From positions 1 through 44,103 of the forward strand of contig QANT01004765.1 of NCBI GenBank assembly GCA_003254885.1: a stretch of 44,103 nt of DNA, written 5' to 3'. Below the pieces are notes generated by a model. It made no database searches and had not been told where the DNA came from. It saw nothing but the letters and a program-made list of their open reading frames with translations. Shown piece by piece: positions 1 to 10,300 of this stretch. Source of the stretch: Purshia tridentata. Lineage: Eukaryota > Streptophyta > Magnoliopsida > Rosales > Rosaceae. Positions within the stretch are counted from its first letter, which is position 1, and every line of letters begins with the position of its first letter. The position numbers and the translations under genes were made by a program.

Positions 1-420
1 CAGCCAATCCCTCTGGAAGTTGCTGATAATATTCCAATCACATTTAGTTAAAAAAATAATCTATATACATATATACATGTACATAACAGCAACAACAAAA
101 CCAATCACCATCAGTTTCTTATAAACAAGTTGTATATATATGAACCTTAATTACCATGTGAACCTTCCTCCAGAACCCCGCGATTGCACCAGAGGGTTCC
201 CAGCCCTCACAGTGGGCTTCAAAAAGCCTGTAATTAAGAACTACGTACTGCATTAGTGCATGGTGCACCGACCGAGGCGCATTTTAGAGAGAGCAGCGTA
301 ACTTAAGAGTACGGTGGTCATGTACGCACCTGAAGAGAGGCATGGAGTCCTCCTTGGTGAGAGCGAGGAAGTAGTGCCCAGCCCTATCACGGTTGATGCG
401 GTCGCAATGATTGCTGCCAT
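1..420 (-). CDS. PSAO: Photosystem I subunit O (PsaO), 5' part, runs off the left edge
   Basis: PsaO is a nuclear-encoded thylakoid membrane subunit of photosystem I that helps dock LHCII during state transitions. Three exons can be read on the minus strand: 420-330, 227-155 and 22-1 (cut by the window edge). Both introns have GT-AG ends, and the phases join correctly (91 + 73 nt, then a split Cys codon). The joined product starts MAAIIATASTVIGLG, continues through a Ser/Arg-rich, acid-poor stretch typical of a chloroplast transit peptide, and reaches CNFQRDWL. That last motif matches the start of the mature PsaO domain as I remember it. About 62 residues are visible of an expected 140 or so; the two membrane helices lie outside the window. 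The start is the first Met of the transit peptide. Identification rests on the transit-peptide pattern, the exon structure and the mature N-terminus, so it is good but partial. Confidence 0.85.
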
Positions 421-573
421 TTTCTTGGGTTCTCACTCTCTCTGATCAGTATGTATGTTAGTGGTGGTTGAAAGGGTTGGGGGGTTGGTTTTGTCAGCTG
501 TGAATGTGATGGAGATTTTTGTGGAAGATAGATTGGATTTTCAAGGATGGGCTGTGCTTCAATAGCCTTCTGC

Positions 574-579
574 CACGTG
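574..579. promoter_or_regulatory. G-box (CACGTG) beside a GATA motif in the PsaO promoter
   Basis: A palindromic G-box at 574-579 lies about 155 bp upstream of the PsaO start codon. A GATAA motif follows within 15 bp, at about 590. G-box plus GATA/I-box is the classic light-responsive unit of plant photosynthesis genes. I see no TATA box between this unit and the ATG. Some dicot photosystem I promoters are TATA-less, but the transcription start cannot be seen here. Confidence 0.5.
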
Positions 580-755
580 GGACTTCATGGATAAAGTGGG
601 GTCTCATTCTTCTTATACCACTAGCTGTTACATTTTCTTTTTGGGCTTAGCCAGCCTTGTTCTATAACTTGGGCCTTGTCCAGCTGGCAATGTTTGGCCC
701 ATTAAAGGAATCAACCTGGGCTTCTGAGTGGCCCCCACTAATACCAACCCCTATT

Positions 756-803
756 GGTATACATCTAATGGTTTTTTTTTGGCCAGGTATACATCTAATG
801 GTT
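756..803 (-). repeat. Mini-insertion: 18-bp direct repeats flanking T7-GGCCA
   Basis: The 18-mer at 756-773 is repeated exactly at 786-803. The 12 bases between are seven T followed by GGCCA. Read on the minus strand this is direct repeat, (C)TGGCC, poly(A), direct repeat. That is the layout of a retroposed sequence with a target-site duplication, except that almost no cargo is present. The duplicated target starts with AA on the strand carrying the poly(A), as expected for target-primed reverse transcription. Three similar cases occur in this window. Confidence 0.6.
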
Positions 804-2526
804 AAGTAGGAGAAAAGTGAACCATTTCAAAATCAAATAATTAAAGATTGCAATGATAATGATTTGAAACTTTTTATTTTTTATTAATCAACAATTATTT
901 AAACTCAGAATCTAAGTACTCCTCCTACAAAAGAAAAATCAGGTGTTATCTACTGAACCCAATTGCATGTCATTGGCCATCCATTTGAAACTTAACAATA
1001 TTATACTCATCACTAAGTTAACTAGCTATTGGTAATATTATTTCTCTAAACTTTGTTAGAATAAAAAATCATTGAAGTTCTTCTCGCAATTGCCACATTC
1101 TGTTATTTAATTAATACACTAAAAAAAAACTTACGGTGTAGTACGGTAATCGTGTAAAGAATCTTCTCAGAAGGAGCTAATTAATTACCTAGGCATCCAT
1201 GCATAAGAGTTAAAGGGGACAAATTAAAGGAACAAAATGAATATTTTGTTTGTTTAATATTAATTTATTTTGATACGACTAAGAAGGAAGTCGATTAATT
1301 AGTGTGATTAAGCTGGTGGAGGAGATTAGCATCATAATATTGATTACCGAACCCACCAGGAAGGTTGGCAGCAGCATCAGCTTGAAAAAGTCATTTGAAA
1401 GCATCCAACTATATATCCAAGATTCCAAGGTGACCGGCCCGCCATTTAAAGGTCAAAGGATTTCCAAACTCTGACTTTCTCCACCATTCGGAGTTATCCT
1501 TCTTCCGTACACAATCAATCACATCGATCTTGTGCATTATGTATAATTTGTATTTTCACCAAATAATTATCCATTTTTTTATTCACAATACATATCGATA
1601 TTACTTAAAAACCAATATTCCAATGCAAATAAAATACAGATCATGTATATCTCTACAAATATTCAAAACCCTTCTCAAAATTCATGAATAGTGTACACTA
1701 TTTTCATGAATATATTCAAAACCTCAATCCATAGATGGTCATAATTTGTTATGTGTGAGAGAGTGTTGGAATGCTCAATTTGTCAAACATGAGAAATTTG
1801 AATACTCTTTTACATAACATATTTTAAATGTCGGTTTTAGAAGTTTTTAAAACACAAATATACATCAAGTGTCATTATAACTAACATATATTATATATAG
1901 ATTTACCGACTATATTTACACTTAAGGTTGGAATTGAATCTCCTATTCTTTCTTGCTCTTCATTAGGGTTATTAGCAAAAAAACAAAAAAAATATGGCTT
2001 GAAGTTCTGAATTCAAACCTATCATCTTTTTTTTATGAAATGGCGGGCTAGGACCTCCCATCTACTTTGACTTCCAAATGTGAACGAGAAAATGCAATAA
2101 TAGAATACAAGAAGGATCACGATTAGGTAGAGAAATAAACAAAGTCAAAGTATGTACGCAATAGAAAGTGAGGTAATAATTATTATTAGATGTATTAATA
2201 TCATTAATACTCTTTAAAATTATTGGCCAATATTTAAAATTACTTGATCTGATCATGCATGGATGTATGTAGCTACAAAAGATCAGCCAAGATTTCCAAA
2301 AGACAGCGAGTCGTATCTCTTTTAATGTACTTTGATCACAACCACATATATAATGATATATGTAAGAAATTAAAAAATTAAATGAATAAGTGATTATAAT
2401 TAATATCCATTTTCTTTCTCCTTTTGGAAAGAAAAGTAGAAAACTCTTCAGTAAAGAAAAAAAATTGTAATAATTAACAGTAAAATAAACACAACTGTAC
2501 GTTTTTGGGTTGATGATGATGACAAT

Positions 2527-3534
2527 CTATCTGAACAAGACGAAGCACCAAAACGCCATGAAAATGATAATCCCGGTGGCAATGCAGACCATGTCCAAAG
2601 TCTTCTCTCTCCTCTCCATTCTTTCTTTTCTCTCTCTCTTCATTTCCAAGTACTCTCCAAACCTCGCCTTCCCTTCCCTTCCATCCTCCTCCTGCTTCTT
2701 CCTCTTCCCTCCTTCTATGGCCCCTTGCAAAATTACCAAACTCTCCTTCCCGTTCAAATGATTCCCTTCCATGGCCTCCATTTGCATGCTCACCTCCCTC
2801 ACGTGCAGCTCTCCTCCTGTGCTCGCCTTGCACGTCACCACCATCCCGCACTGCACGAACTCCCCGCCACGATCACCGGCCATTATAGTCGCAAACCGGA
2901 GCTGTATCTCGCCGGTCAGCCAGTGCCGCTGAACCGACACCGGCCTCCGGCTGGACACGTTTGCAGAGCGCTTCCGGGTCGGGTCGATCAGGATCCAGCT
3001 CAAACTCAAGTTCTCCTCCAAGTGCTTCAGAAGGTTTTCCTCCACCTGTTTTATCGGGGTGGGCACGGTCTCTTTCGGGTCGAGGAGGTCGAGCCGAAAG
3101 GGGGAGCAGAGGAACCAGTCGGATTCGGTCTCGCTCTCCTGGACCTTGGAGAAGATGAGCTTGTCTTGGTACATAATATCAACGGCTGAGATTAGTTCGG
3201 ACGTCGCAGGAGATGGACGGTTCAGATTACCAGAGGAGGAGTGATCGAGAAGGGGGAAGGAATCTGAATAAAACGAGCGGTGACCGGCTGGGAACGTGGA
3301 AATGAGGTCTTGGACACGTGAATCTGTGGTTGAAGGCCACGTGGCAGTGGAAATGTCCCGCCAGAGTTTCTCTTCGGTGGAGAAGGCGTGTAATTGGGCC
3401 GATGCGCAGCCGGCTGAGGCGAGGGTCGGGCCGTCGAGGCGGGTCAGTACGTGGGCGATGATTATGTCCGGATGGAGGGCGGAGATTGAAGCGCCGCCGC
3501 CTTGATCAACGGTCGGTGTAGCTGAAGAAGCCAT
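2527..3534 (-). CDS. F-box protein with C-terminal membrane anchor (At2g36090-like)
   Basis: A single-exon ORF of 335 aa. Residues about 16-60 form an F-box: a Leu-Pro-like entry (ALHPDIIIAHVLTRLDG), then an LxxAGCAS segment and the Trp of EEKLWRDI, which is the SKP1-binding surface of SCF E3 ubiquitin ligases. The middle has plant-specific motifs (SFPLLDH, SAVDIMYQDKLIFSK, WILIDPTRKRSANVSSRRPVSV) shared by a plant family of small F-box proteins with no Kelch or LRR domain. The last 20 residues (MVCIATGIIIFMAFWCFVLF) are a predicted tail anchor, preceded by a Lys/Arg/Glu-rich linker. By family knowledge it recruits an unknown membrane-associated substrate to an SCF complex. The start is the first Met after an AT-rich leader and places the F-box at the expected N-terminal position. 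Overlapping ORFs on both strands arise from the GC-rich coding sequence. Confidence 0.85.
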   Translation of the reverse strand: MASSATPTVDQGGGASISALHPDIIIAHVLTRLDGPTLASAGCASAQLHAFSTEEKLWRDISTATWPSTTDSRVQDLISTFPAGHRSFYSDSFPLLDHSSSGNLNRPSPATSELISAVDIMYQDKLIFSKVQESETESDWFLCSPFRLDLLDPKETVPTPIKQVEENLLKHLEENLSLSWILIDPTRKRSANVSSRRPVSVQRHWLTGEIQLRFATIMAGDRGGEFVQCGMVVTCKASTGGELHVREVSMQMEAMEGNHLNGKESLVILQGAIEGGKRKKQEEDGREGKARFGEYLEMKRERKERMERREKTLDMVCIATGIIIFMAFWCFVLFR

Positions 3535-4462
3535 TTGTAATTTGCAAGAAGTGTTGTTGTTTCTTTCTTTCTATCAAATTTCTCTTGTTTTGTGTTGGAA
3601 AGACTGAAAGAGTTGAAGGTTTGATGTTTTGAGTTGTGACAAAGAGAAAGGAGTTTGGGTTCTTATAGTAGGGGGAGAAAAGCTGTATGGTCGTATGACT
3701 CGTATGGTTGAGTCAACAACGGCTTCGAGTAATATTTTATTTTTATTTTGTTTGATAATTAATTTAATTAATTACTAATTATACTAGTTGCAGTGGAGGT
3801 GCAGGAAAATCTCCTCCAAACTTCGTTTTAAATTTTTAACTAATTTGTGTAATTTTATATTGGAAAGTTGGAACGTGGAACGCAGGCGTGTTTCATTTCT
3901 TCTATTTTTTTTTGTTTAGTATTAATTAATTTTATATATTGTATTGTTTTTCGTAGAAGTTTGATCGAAGAGTGTTTCGTTTCATGTATACGTTTTGAGT
4001 CCTTGCCAATTATTTTATTTTTATAAATTTATTTTTGATATAGCTGTTTTTATTGACTTAACTCTCAACCAAGCATCGCTACCAGACTCGTTGGGTATTT
4101 TCTAGTTTGGTGTTTGGTTTCACATACAAAAAGTTCCTTTGGGACTTTGATATATAAGAGTTTGTTTGAGACCTTTTTAATACATTTATTCATAAATATG
4201 TATGTAGAGATTTTAAAAAAGAACATTTTTTTGGACACCCCAGCTATCTGATTATGGACGACTTGAAGAGCGAATTCTCAGATAAAATTATAGGTTTTTT
4301 TTATTTTTACTTATGTCAGTAGAGTGTATTCTTATATATTAAGTGCTTATAAGAATCTTTAATTTTCATTTTATGGTAGTTGATTTTTTGCCTTTTAGGT
4401 TGAATTCTCCCATTTCTTTCAAGTTATATCTCACTATATACAGCTTCTACTACAATAACATC

Positions 4463-4980
4463 TAGGCCTAGTATTGGTTTGGTAACCGAATCAAAAGCCT
4501 TGAACCGACCAACCGACTGATGCCAGTTGGTCTGCCAAAATGATAACCGAAACAAATATGAGAAAGGTCAATTGCGGTATCTTAATGGGATTTTCGAGAG
4601 TGAAATAGCTAGGTCTCTAGGGAGGTCTTGGGTGCTGGTGATCCAAGAGAAAGTGAGAGATTGAGCTGAGAGTGAAAGAGTGAGATTGAGAGAGATGCAA
4701 ACTGAGAGCTAAAGGGAGTGATAGAGATGCAGAGAGGTTTGAGAGAGACTAAGAGCCAAAGAGAGTGATGGAGCTTCGAGACCACTCAGTGAGCCATCAA
4801 GCACTCGGTCAGTTCGATCAGAATCTTAGTTCACACAATCCCAAAATCGACTTGACAAGGGTCAGACGGTATGAAAATCGATTGTAATCGCCTAAAAACC
4901 GAAACAAAAAAAAAAACCAACCCATTGACCAGTTCAATTCAATCTGTTTTTCGGTTTTCGGTTAAAAAATCCTACCTCTA
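4463..4980. mobile_element. Probable non-autonomous hAT-like MITE
   Basis: The left end reads TAGGCCTAG and the inverted right end TAGAGGTAGG. Both run into AACCGAA-rich subterminal repeats (TTGGTAACCGAA at left, TTTTCGGTTTTCGGTT at right). The centre is a purine-rich gagagattgag-type block with no ORF. TAGGGGTG-like termini with degenerate CCGAA repeats are common in plant hAT-derived MITEs. I could not find a clear 8-bp target duplication, so the borders are approximate. Confidence 0.45.
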
Positions 4981-5182
4981 TCTATATTCCCTGATGAAAT
5001 TATAAACCATACATTCTAAACCCATAAAAATTATAAATCTTAAACTGGTTTTGAGTTATTTAGAATGAAATAAATATTTCATATATCCTGTATTTAAACT
5101 AAAATTTCTAATTATAATATGCAATAATATTTTATCAGATAAAGATGAAAATCAATTTAATTGATTGGGACTTGAGGCCATA

Positions 5183-5194
5183 TGGTATCAAAGC
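5183..5194 (+). other. Possible retrotransposon primer-binding-site remnant
   Basis: TGGTATCAAAGC is one mismatch from the initiator-tRNA-Met primer-binding site of many plant Ty1/copia elements (TGGTATCAGAGC). No LTR or coding relic is recognisable beside it, so chance is possible. Confidence 0.25.
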
Positions 5195-6006
5195 AAATTA
5201 GACCCTTATGGAAAATTTGAAGGTAGGTCTACTTTGGTAGTCTGTAGTCTGTACGTTGTACTCGTACATTAACTTAACACTAGTTTAGCATTTTCCTTTC
5301 ACGATAATAGACTAAATAGTGCATGGTGGGTGGCAGTGATCGATGTATTTTGACTTTCTGTGAACCTGTTATATCAATTCAATTGACCAAAAATAAAATT
5401 TGTGTTTGGATCAAAAAAATAAGCTCAAGTGGTTTCTATTATATATATCCTAGTAGCTAATTTCCTAAAATCTATAATTTAATATGAATTTAGAATGGCT
5501 ATATTTCATATCGTCGGTATCTAACAACATCACCATCAATTTATTATCTTTATTTCTAGCCTGACCTAGCATCATACCCTATGTTGCGTATGAAGAATGC
5601 CACCTATTTTTTATTTAAAAAAATTATGGTAAAAAGTATGATAATTGGTCGATTTCAAATTTATGCGCTGGAGGGCCCTATAATCATGAAAAAAAGTACA
5701 GTTACATGTTTTTAAGATAAGAAAATTGTACATAAACAGTTATACAGTTATACTGAAATGTCTTTATTTTTTAAATTAAAGATTTTAAATTGAAGTTAAC
5801 CCAAGTGGTTGTTCATGCCTGCTCCCTAATTAACACTTCCAATTAATCAATCAGATTGGTACCAAAAAAAGTTTAAAACAGGGTTCCAATTTGTTGTCTT
5901 TCATTCTGTCTTAGCCCGGTGATTAAAACTATCCGGCTTAGGCCGGTGATTAAAAAAATGGAGGAAATTACCAATTTGTCCAAATAAGAGATAGATTATA
6001 TATAAA

Positions 6007-6932
6007 GGAAAATGATTTTGGGCCTCAAAAAATCGTGCCTCAATCTTATGTGCCAATAATAATTGGACATATCACTAGTTAACTTTTTGGTAAATATACA
6101 CATCACTATATCAAATTAAAATTATTTTTATTAAAAGACCATCTTATCCCTCCAAAATTTAATAATTCTAATTTAATCATCTTGCCATTTCTCTCTTTCA
6201 ATTTCTTCTCCATGACCCTTCCAATTCTATATTCCTAATTTATTTTCGTCTTTTTCAATACTTTTTTTCTGTTCTTTCAATTCCTAGAATATTGGATTTG
6301 TGAAAATGGAAGAGGACAATGAACATAGGGGTTCTTGATTCTTAATTTTCTTCTCCATGAACCTTCCAATCTCATATTCCTAATTCATCTTTCATCTTCG
6401 ATCTCTTTCAATTTCTTAGGTTCCAATTTCATGACTGCAACCCCAGCTGATATTTCATTCCAAATTGATCAGCTTAAACATCTCCAATAGCCTCATGCTA
6501 ACATGTAGCTATACTACACGTCGTCATAGTAAGCAAGCAAGAAATGGATTGATCAGTCATAGTAAGCAAGCAAGAAATGAATTGATCTAACAGACTAATA
6601 CACATTATTGTATAAATTTGAATTAAATATATTAAGTATTGGATACAAATGAAGTCCAAGTTTTGAAGGAGCAATGGGATGTTGTTGAGTCGTCCTCCTG
6701 TTGCAGCCCAGGTTTAATCTCAGCCCAGGATTTAATTTCATACTTTAAACACAATGTATTTGATTTAGATGTTTTGTTTTTTCTTTTATAATTTATAGTT
6801 TTTTAAAATTTATTAAAAAGGTCAAAATGGCCTTTATACAAAATGATGTAGCAAATGAATAATGACATAAAAATTTTCAGTTATTGAGGCACATTTGAGG
6901 CACAATTTATTGAGGCACCCTAGCATTGCCCA
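6007..6932. mobile_element. Terminal-inverted-repeat element with no coding capacity
   Basis: The left end (GGGCCTCAAAAAATCGTGCC, then TCAATCTTATGTGCC) is matched in inverted form at the right end (about 6880-6932), where GGCAATGCTAGGGTGCCTCA precedes ATAAATTGTGCCTCAA. The inside is non-coding. It carries a partly repeated block, a 60-70 bp 'ttcttctccatga...ccttccaat' motif at about 6200 and 6345, and an exact-period tandem repeat at 6523-6588. The roughly 0.9-kb size and 35-50 bp degenerate termini suggest a Mutator-like or unclassified MITE. I could not define a target duplication. Confidence 0.45.
6523..6588. repeat. 33-bp tandem duplication (2 copies)
   Basis: The unit beginning GTCATAGTAAGCAAGCAAGA occurs at 6523-6555 and again immediately at 6556-6588. 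There are two mismatches (GGATT/GAATT and the last base). It lies inside the terminal-repeat element. Confidence 0.8.
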
Positions 6933-7351
6933 ATTAAATATACCTTCAAAAGTAATTAATGGTCAAATTTGACCAGTCAGTAACACATACAACCTGTCTG
7001 CATACTCTGCACCATACTTTTACTACGACCCTTTTTTCGCCATTGTAACCATTTCCTCCACCACGATTGGACCCAATGGGGAGGAGGGAGGGAAAGGGAG
7101 GGTGGTGGGGTGAGGGTCTGATTTTTTCTTTTTTAAAATTTTATTTGCCGACAAAAATGAAAGCTTTGGGGAAAAAAGCCTGACCCGGTCCAAGTTCTCT
7201 TCTAATGGACAAAAAAGGATATTGGGCCTAAATTGCTGTTCTTTTAGTAGTAGAAGTCCAAAGTTGTTTGTTATTCTTGGGACTGATTGTAACACAACAA
7301 TTTTACATTTACAAACTACGGTGAACTGGAGAAGACAAAGAAGAAAGAGAG

Positions 7352-10300
7352 ATGAAGAGTGGTGTGGCTGTCACTGAAACAACGCAGAGAACCCAGAACC
7401 CTAGACCCAATGAAGAGAAGCCAAAGGTGGTGGTGATAATGGGACCCACAGGCTCAGGAAAGTCCAAGCTGGCCATTGATTTGGGAACCCACTTCCCCAT
7501 CGAGGTCATCAACGCTGATTCCATGCAGGTCTACAGTGGTTTGGATGTTCTTACCAACAAGGTTCCCCTTCATGAACAAAAGGGTCTGTACTACTCCTGT
7601 CTTTTTTACTTTTTTTTTCGGTTTAAAAGGTTTTGATTGTGGAAATGGGTGCATAATGTAGGAGTGCCTCATCATCTCTTGGGGACTGTAAGCCCAAGTG
7701 TGGAGTTCACAGCTAAAGAGTTTAGGGACTCTGCCATTCCTGTAAGTGTAAACCCACTTCTATTTTCAGTGTTTTTAGTGGTTTGCTTTAAATATAGTGA
7801 TTGTAGGTTGGTAATGCTCATCATGTCCATTTCCTTTGGCTTAGGATATGAATCATATCCAACTGTATATGCCAGCTTTTCTCTTATTGAAACAACAGCA
7901 AATGCAAATTTTGAGTGGTCAAAAACATGTTCTACTTTCATGTTGCAAATCTATGTATATTGTCATCTGTGTATATATATATATTTTTTTTGCATTGATT
8001 CTGTATTCCAGCTCATCATTCCAACCTTTGTATATTGCTTTCTTTGTATTTTTTGAATTGACTTCATGTGTGGTCTTCCAGCTCATCGATGAAATCTTGT
8101 CTCGCAATTGCTTGCCGGTCATAGTTGGGGGTACAAATTACTATATCCAGGTAGAAGTCTGTTTCATTTGTTCATTTAGAAGTTGAGAAGTTAAACTCTG
8201 TCGCTATTTTTATGCTTAATTCACCATTCTCTTGATATTGTGTAACTTTTGTTATTTCAAAATTTTATAGTTGATTGGCTTAGAACATAATTGCAGCCAC
8301 CTCTTTGATGCATATTTTTTAATCTAGAATATAGTGACAAATTGATTTTATGTGAAATTTGAAAAACACCAACAGTAAAACTTATTTAGATCATGCATTG
8401 AATATTGTATATTCCCATTTAACTTATATGTTTGCAAGTATTTTTCTTTTTTGGTCTGAATATGTTTGCCAGTTCACTTACCAAATTTTATCTATTACCT
8501 ACTGTACTCAGGCACTTGTTAGTTCATTCCTTTTAGATGACACAGTAGAAGATATTGATGAAGGCTATTTAGGTGACCATGCAGGTAAATAGAAACTTTT
8601 CTGCTTTAAATTCTATTTTCACAATTAAGAAACATCTCACAATTACTTTTTTATATGGTATATTTTATGAGTAATCATCCTTTTTCATAAAAATTCCATA
8701 CACTGATGTTTACTTTATTTTTTCTTTACATAATTTTTTTACCCACAGGAGATGGACAACCGCAAGTGGAGCTGGTTGTTGAAGTAGACAGTTCAAATTA
8801 TAATTATGATCATCTTAAAAGCATTGATCCAGTTGCGGCAAACAGAATCCATCCAAATAACCATAGAAAAGTAGGTATACAAAAATTGTACATGTTAAGA
8901 TAGTCAAATTTGAATTTGAATTTCATGGATTTAGGATCACTTTACTAGTCAACTATCTCTTCATATGAGGAAGTGACCAATAGATTATCACATAGGGAAG
9001 TAGAGATGCTCAGATGCCTTCAATTTTAGATTGCCTTTGAAGTAATCACTATGTTACATGTGCTGGAACTATAGAAATGCTTTTGACTTCCTTTTTTCTT
9101 AATTACTAATTTTGGATAAATATGACAAATAATTTGATCCTTCTGTAGAGTATTCAGTGTTAAGTGGAGCAGTGTGTTCTGGTATTAATAATTTTCAAAT
9201 TGTGACTTAAGTGAGTCATCACTCAATAATTTAGGATCTTTGTTGTTGTAGAAGCTTATATATGAGTCCTCTCTTTATTGGTAATGAGTCACAAGCTTTT
9301 ATGGTGTGTCTGATACCTTGCAGCAGGACATGTGTGTTTTAGTGGCACATCTTATAAATTGTTGTTTCTTTTGCAAATTAGTCAGTGCCTTAGCCTGTAT
9401 GCTTGCCATGGTGTTCTTCCTAATTGTTGTTTCTTTTGCAGATTAGTCAGTACCTTAGCCTGTATGCTCACCATGGTGTTCTTCCTAGCAAACTTCTTCA
9501 GGGAGAGGCTGCCAAGGTTCGTAATCCCGCTTTTTGTCTTCTTGATATATTCGGGGTGTATTCTAGTTTATGTACAAGGGCTTTTCTGGGATATATGTGC
9601 TTCACTGTTAACTGAACCTTCTTTTTCCTTCTTGAGGAGCCATTTTTAATTTCAGACAGGCCATCTTCATGAATGGATGAATTATGGTTTACTTTGATTG
9701 TGACATTTTGTTATGATTGGATCATTCTATCTTAGCATATTGCACCAGTTCCCCCTCTTATTTGATTTCTATTGTCCATTTTCTTTAAACCAATGCATTC
9801 AGTGCCAGAGTTTGTATTGCAACATGAATTGCTTATAACTTCATATTGCTGGCTGCTCATATATTAGTTATGTGGATTCTTTAGATTCACTTTTTCTGCT
9901 TCTGAAGTCGGAAATCAGAAATATTATTGCTTGAATAGACATTGAGATTGAACTTCCCTATGCTTCTTTTCTTGAAATATAATAATCAGATTAAACCAAC
10001 ATGATCTTTAATCTTGCATGCGGCTGGGCAGAACTGGGGTCGAATTGATAATTTCAGATACAATTGCTGTTTTATATGTGTGGATGCTTCTCTCCCTGTG
10101 CTGGACCGATTTGTGGAACAAAGAGTAGATTGCATGATAGACGCTGGGTTGCTTAATGAGGTCTATGACATTTTCAATCCGAATGCAGATTATACTCGAG
10201 GTTTGAGGCAGGCCATTGGTGTTCGGGAGTTTGAAAATTTCTTAAGTGCTTACATTATGGAAGCCAGTGATGAAGGCAATCATTTGATAGATGAGCGGAT

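Larger units (their letters stand above)
421..2526. other. Intergenic region between PsaO and the F-box gene (divergent from PsaO, 3' of the F-box gene)
   Basis: The first 300 bp hold the PsaO 5'UTR and promoter. The rest is AT-rich DNA with no ORF resembling a protein family. It includes a short poly-T insertion flanked by direct repeats (756-803, listed separately). I see no RNA gene. Confidence 0.6.
3535..7351. other. Intergenic region between the F-box gene and IPT2 (divergent promoters)
   Basis: The stretch contains the F-box gene 5'UTR and promoter (3535 to about 3750), a MITE-like unit, a possible primer-binding-site remnant, a terminal-repeat element with internal repeats, and the IPT2 promoter near 7000-7350. 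No gene-like ORF is present. A 90-aa minus-strand ORF at 7023-7295 is low-complexity and has no recognisable motif. Confidence 0.6.

Noticed and set aside
2474..3505. Several ORFs of 61-154 aa on both strands over the F-box gene
   Set aside because: They are other-frame readings of a GC-rich coding exon; only the 335-aa minus frame has a recognisable domain.
7023..7295. 90-aa minus-strand ORF upstream of IPT2
   Set aside because: No motif and biased composition; it lies in the divergent promoter region.
7454..8186. ORFs running from IPT2 exons into introns
   Set aside because: The conserved protein continues only through the GT-AG junctions; intron readings are low-complexity and T-rich.
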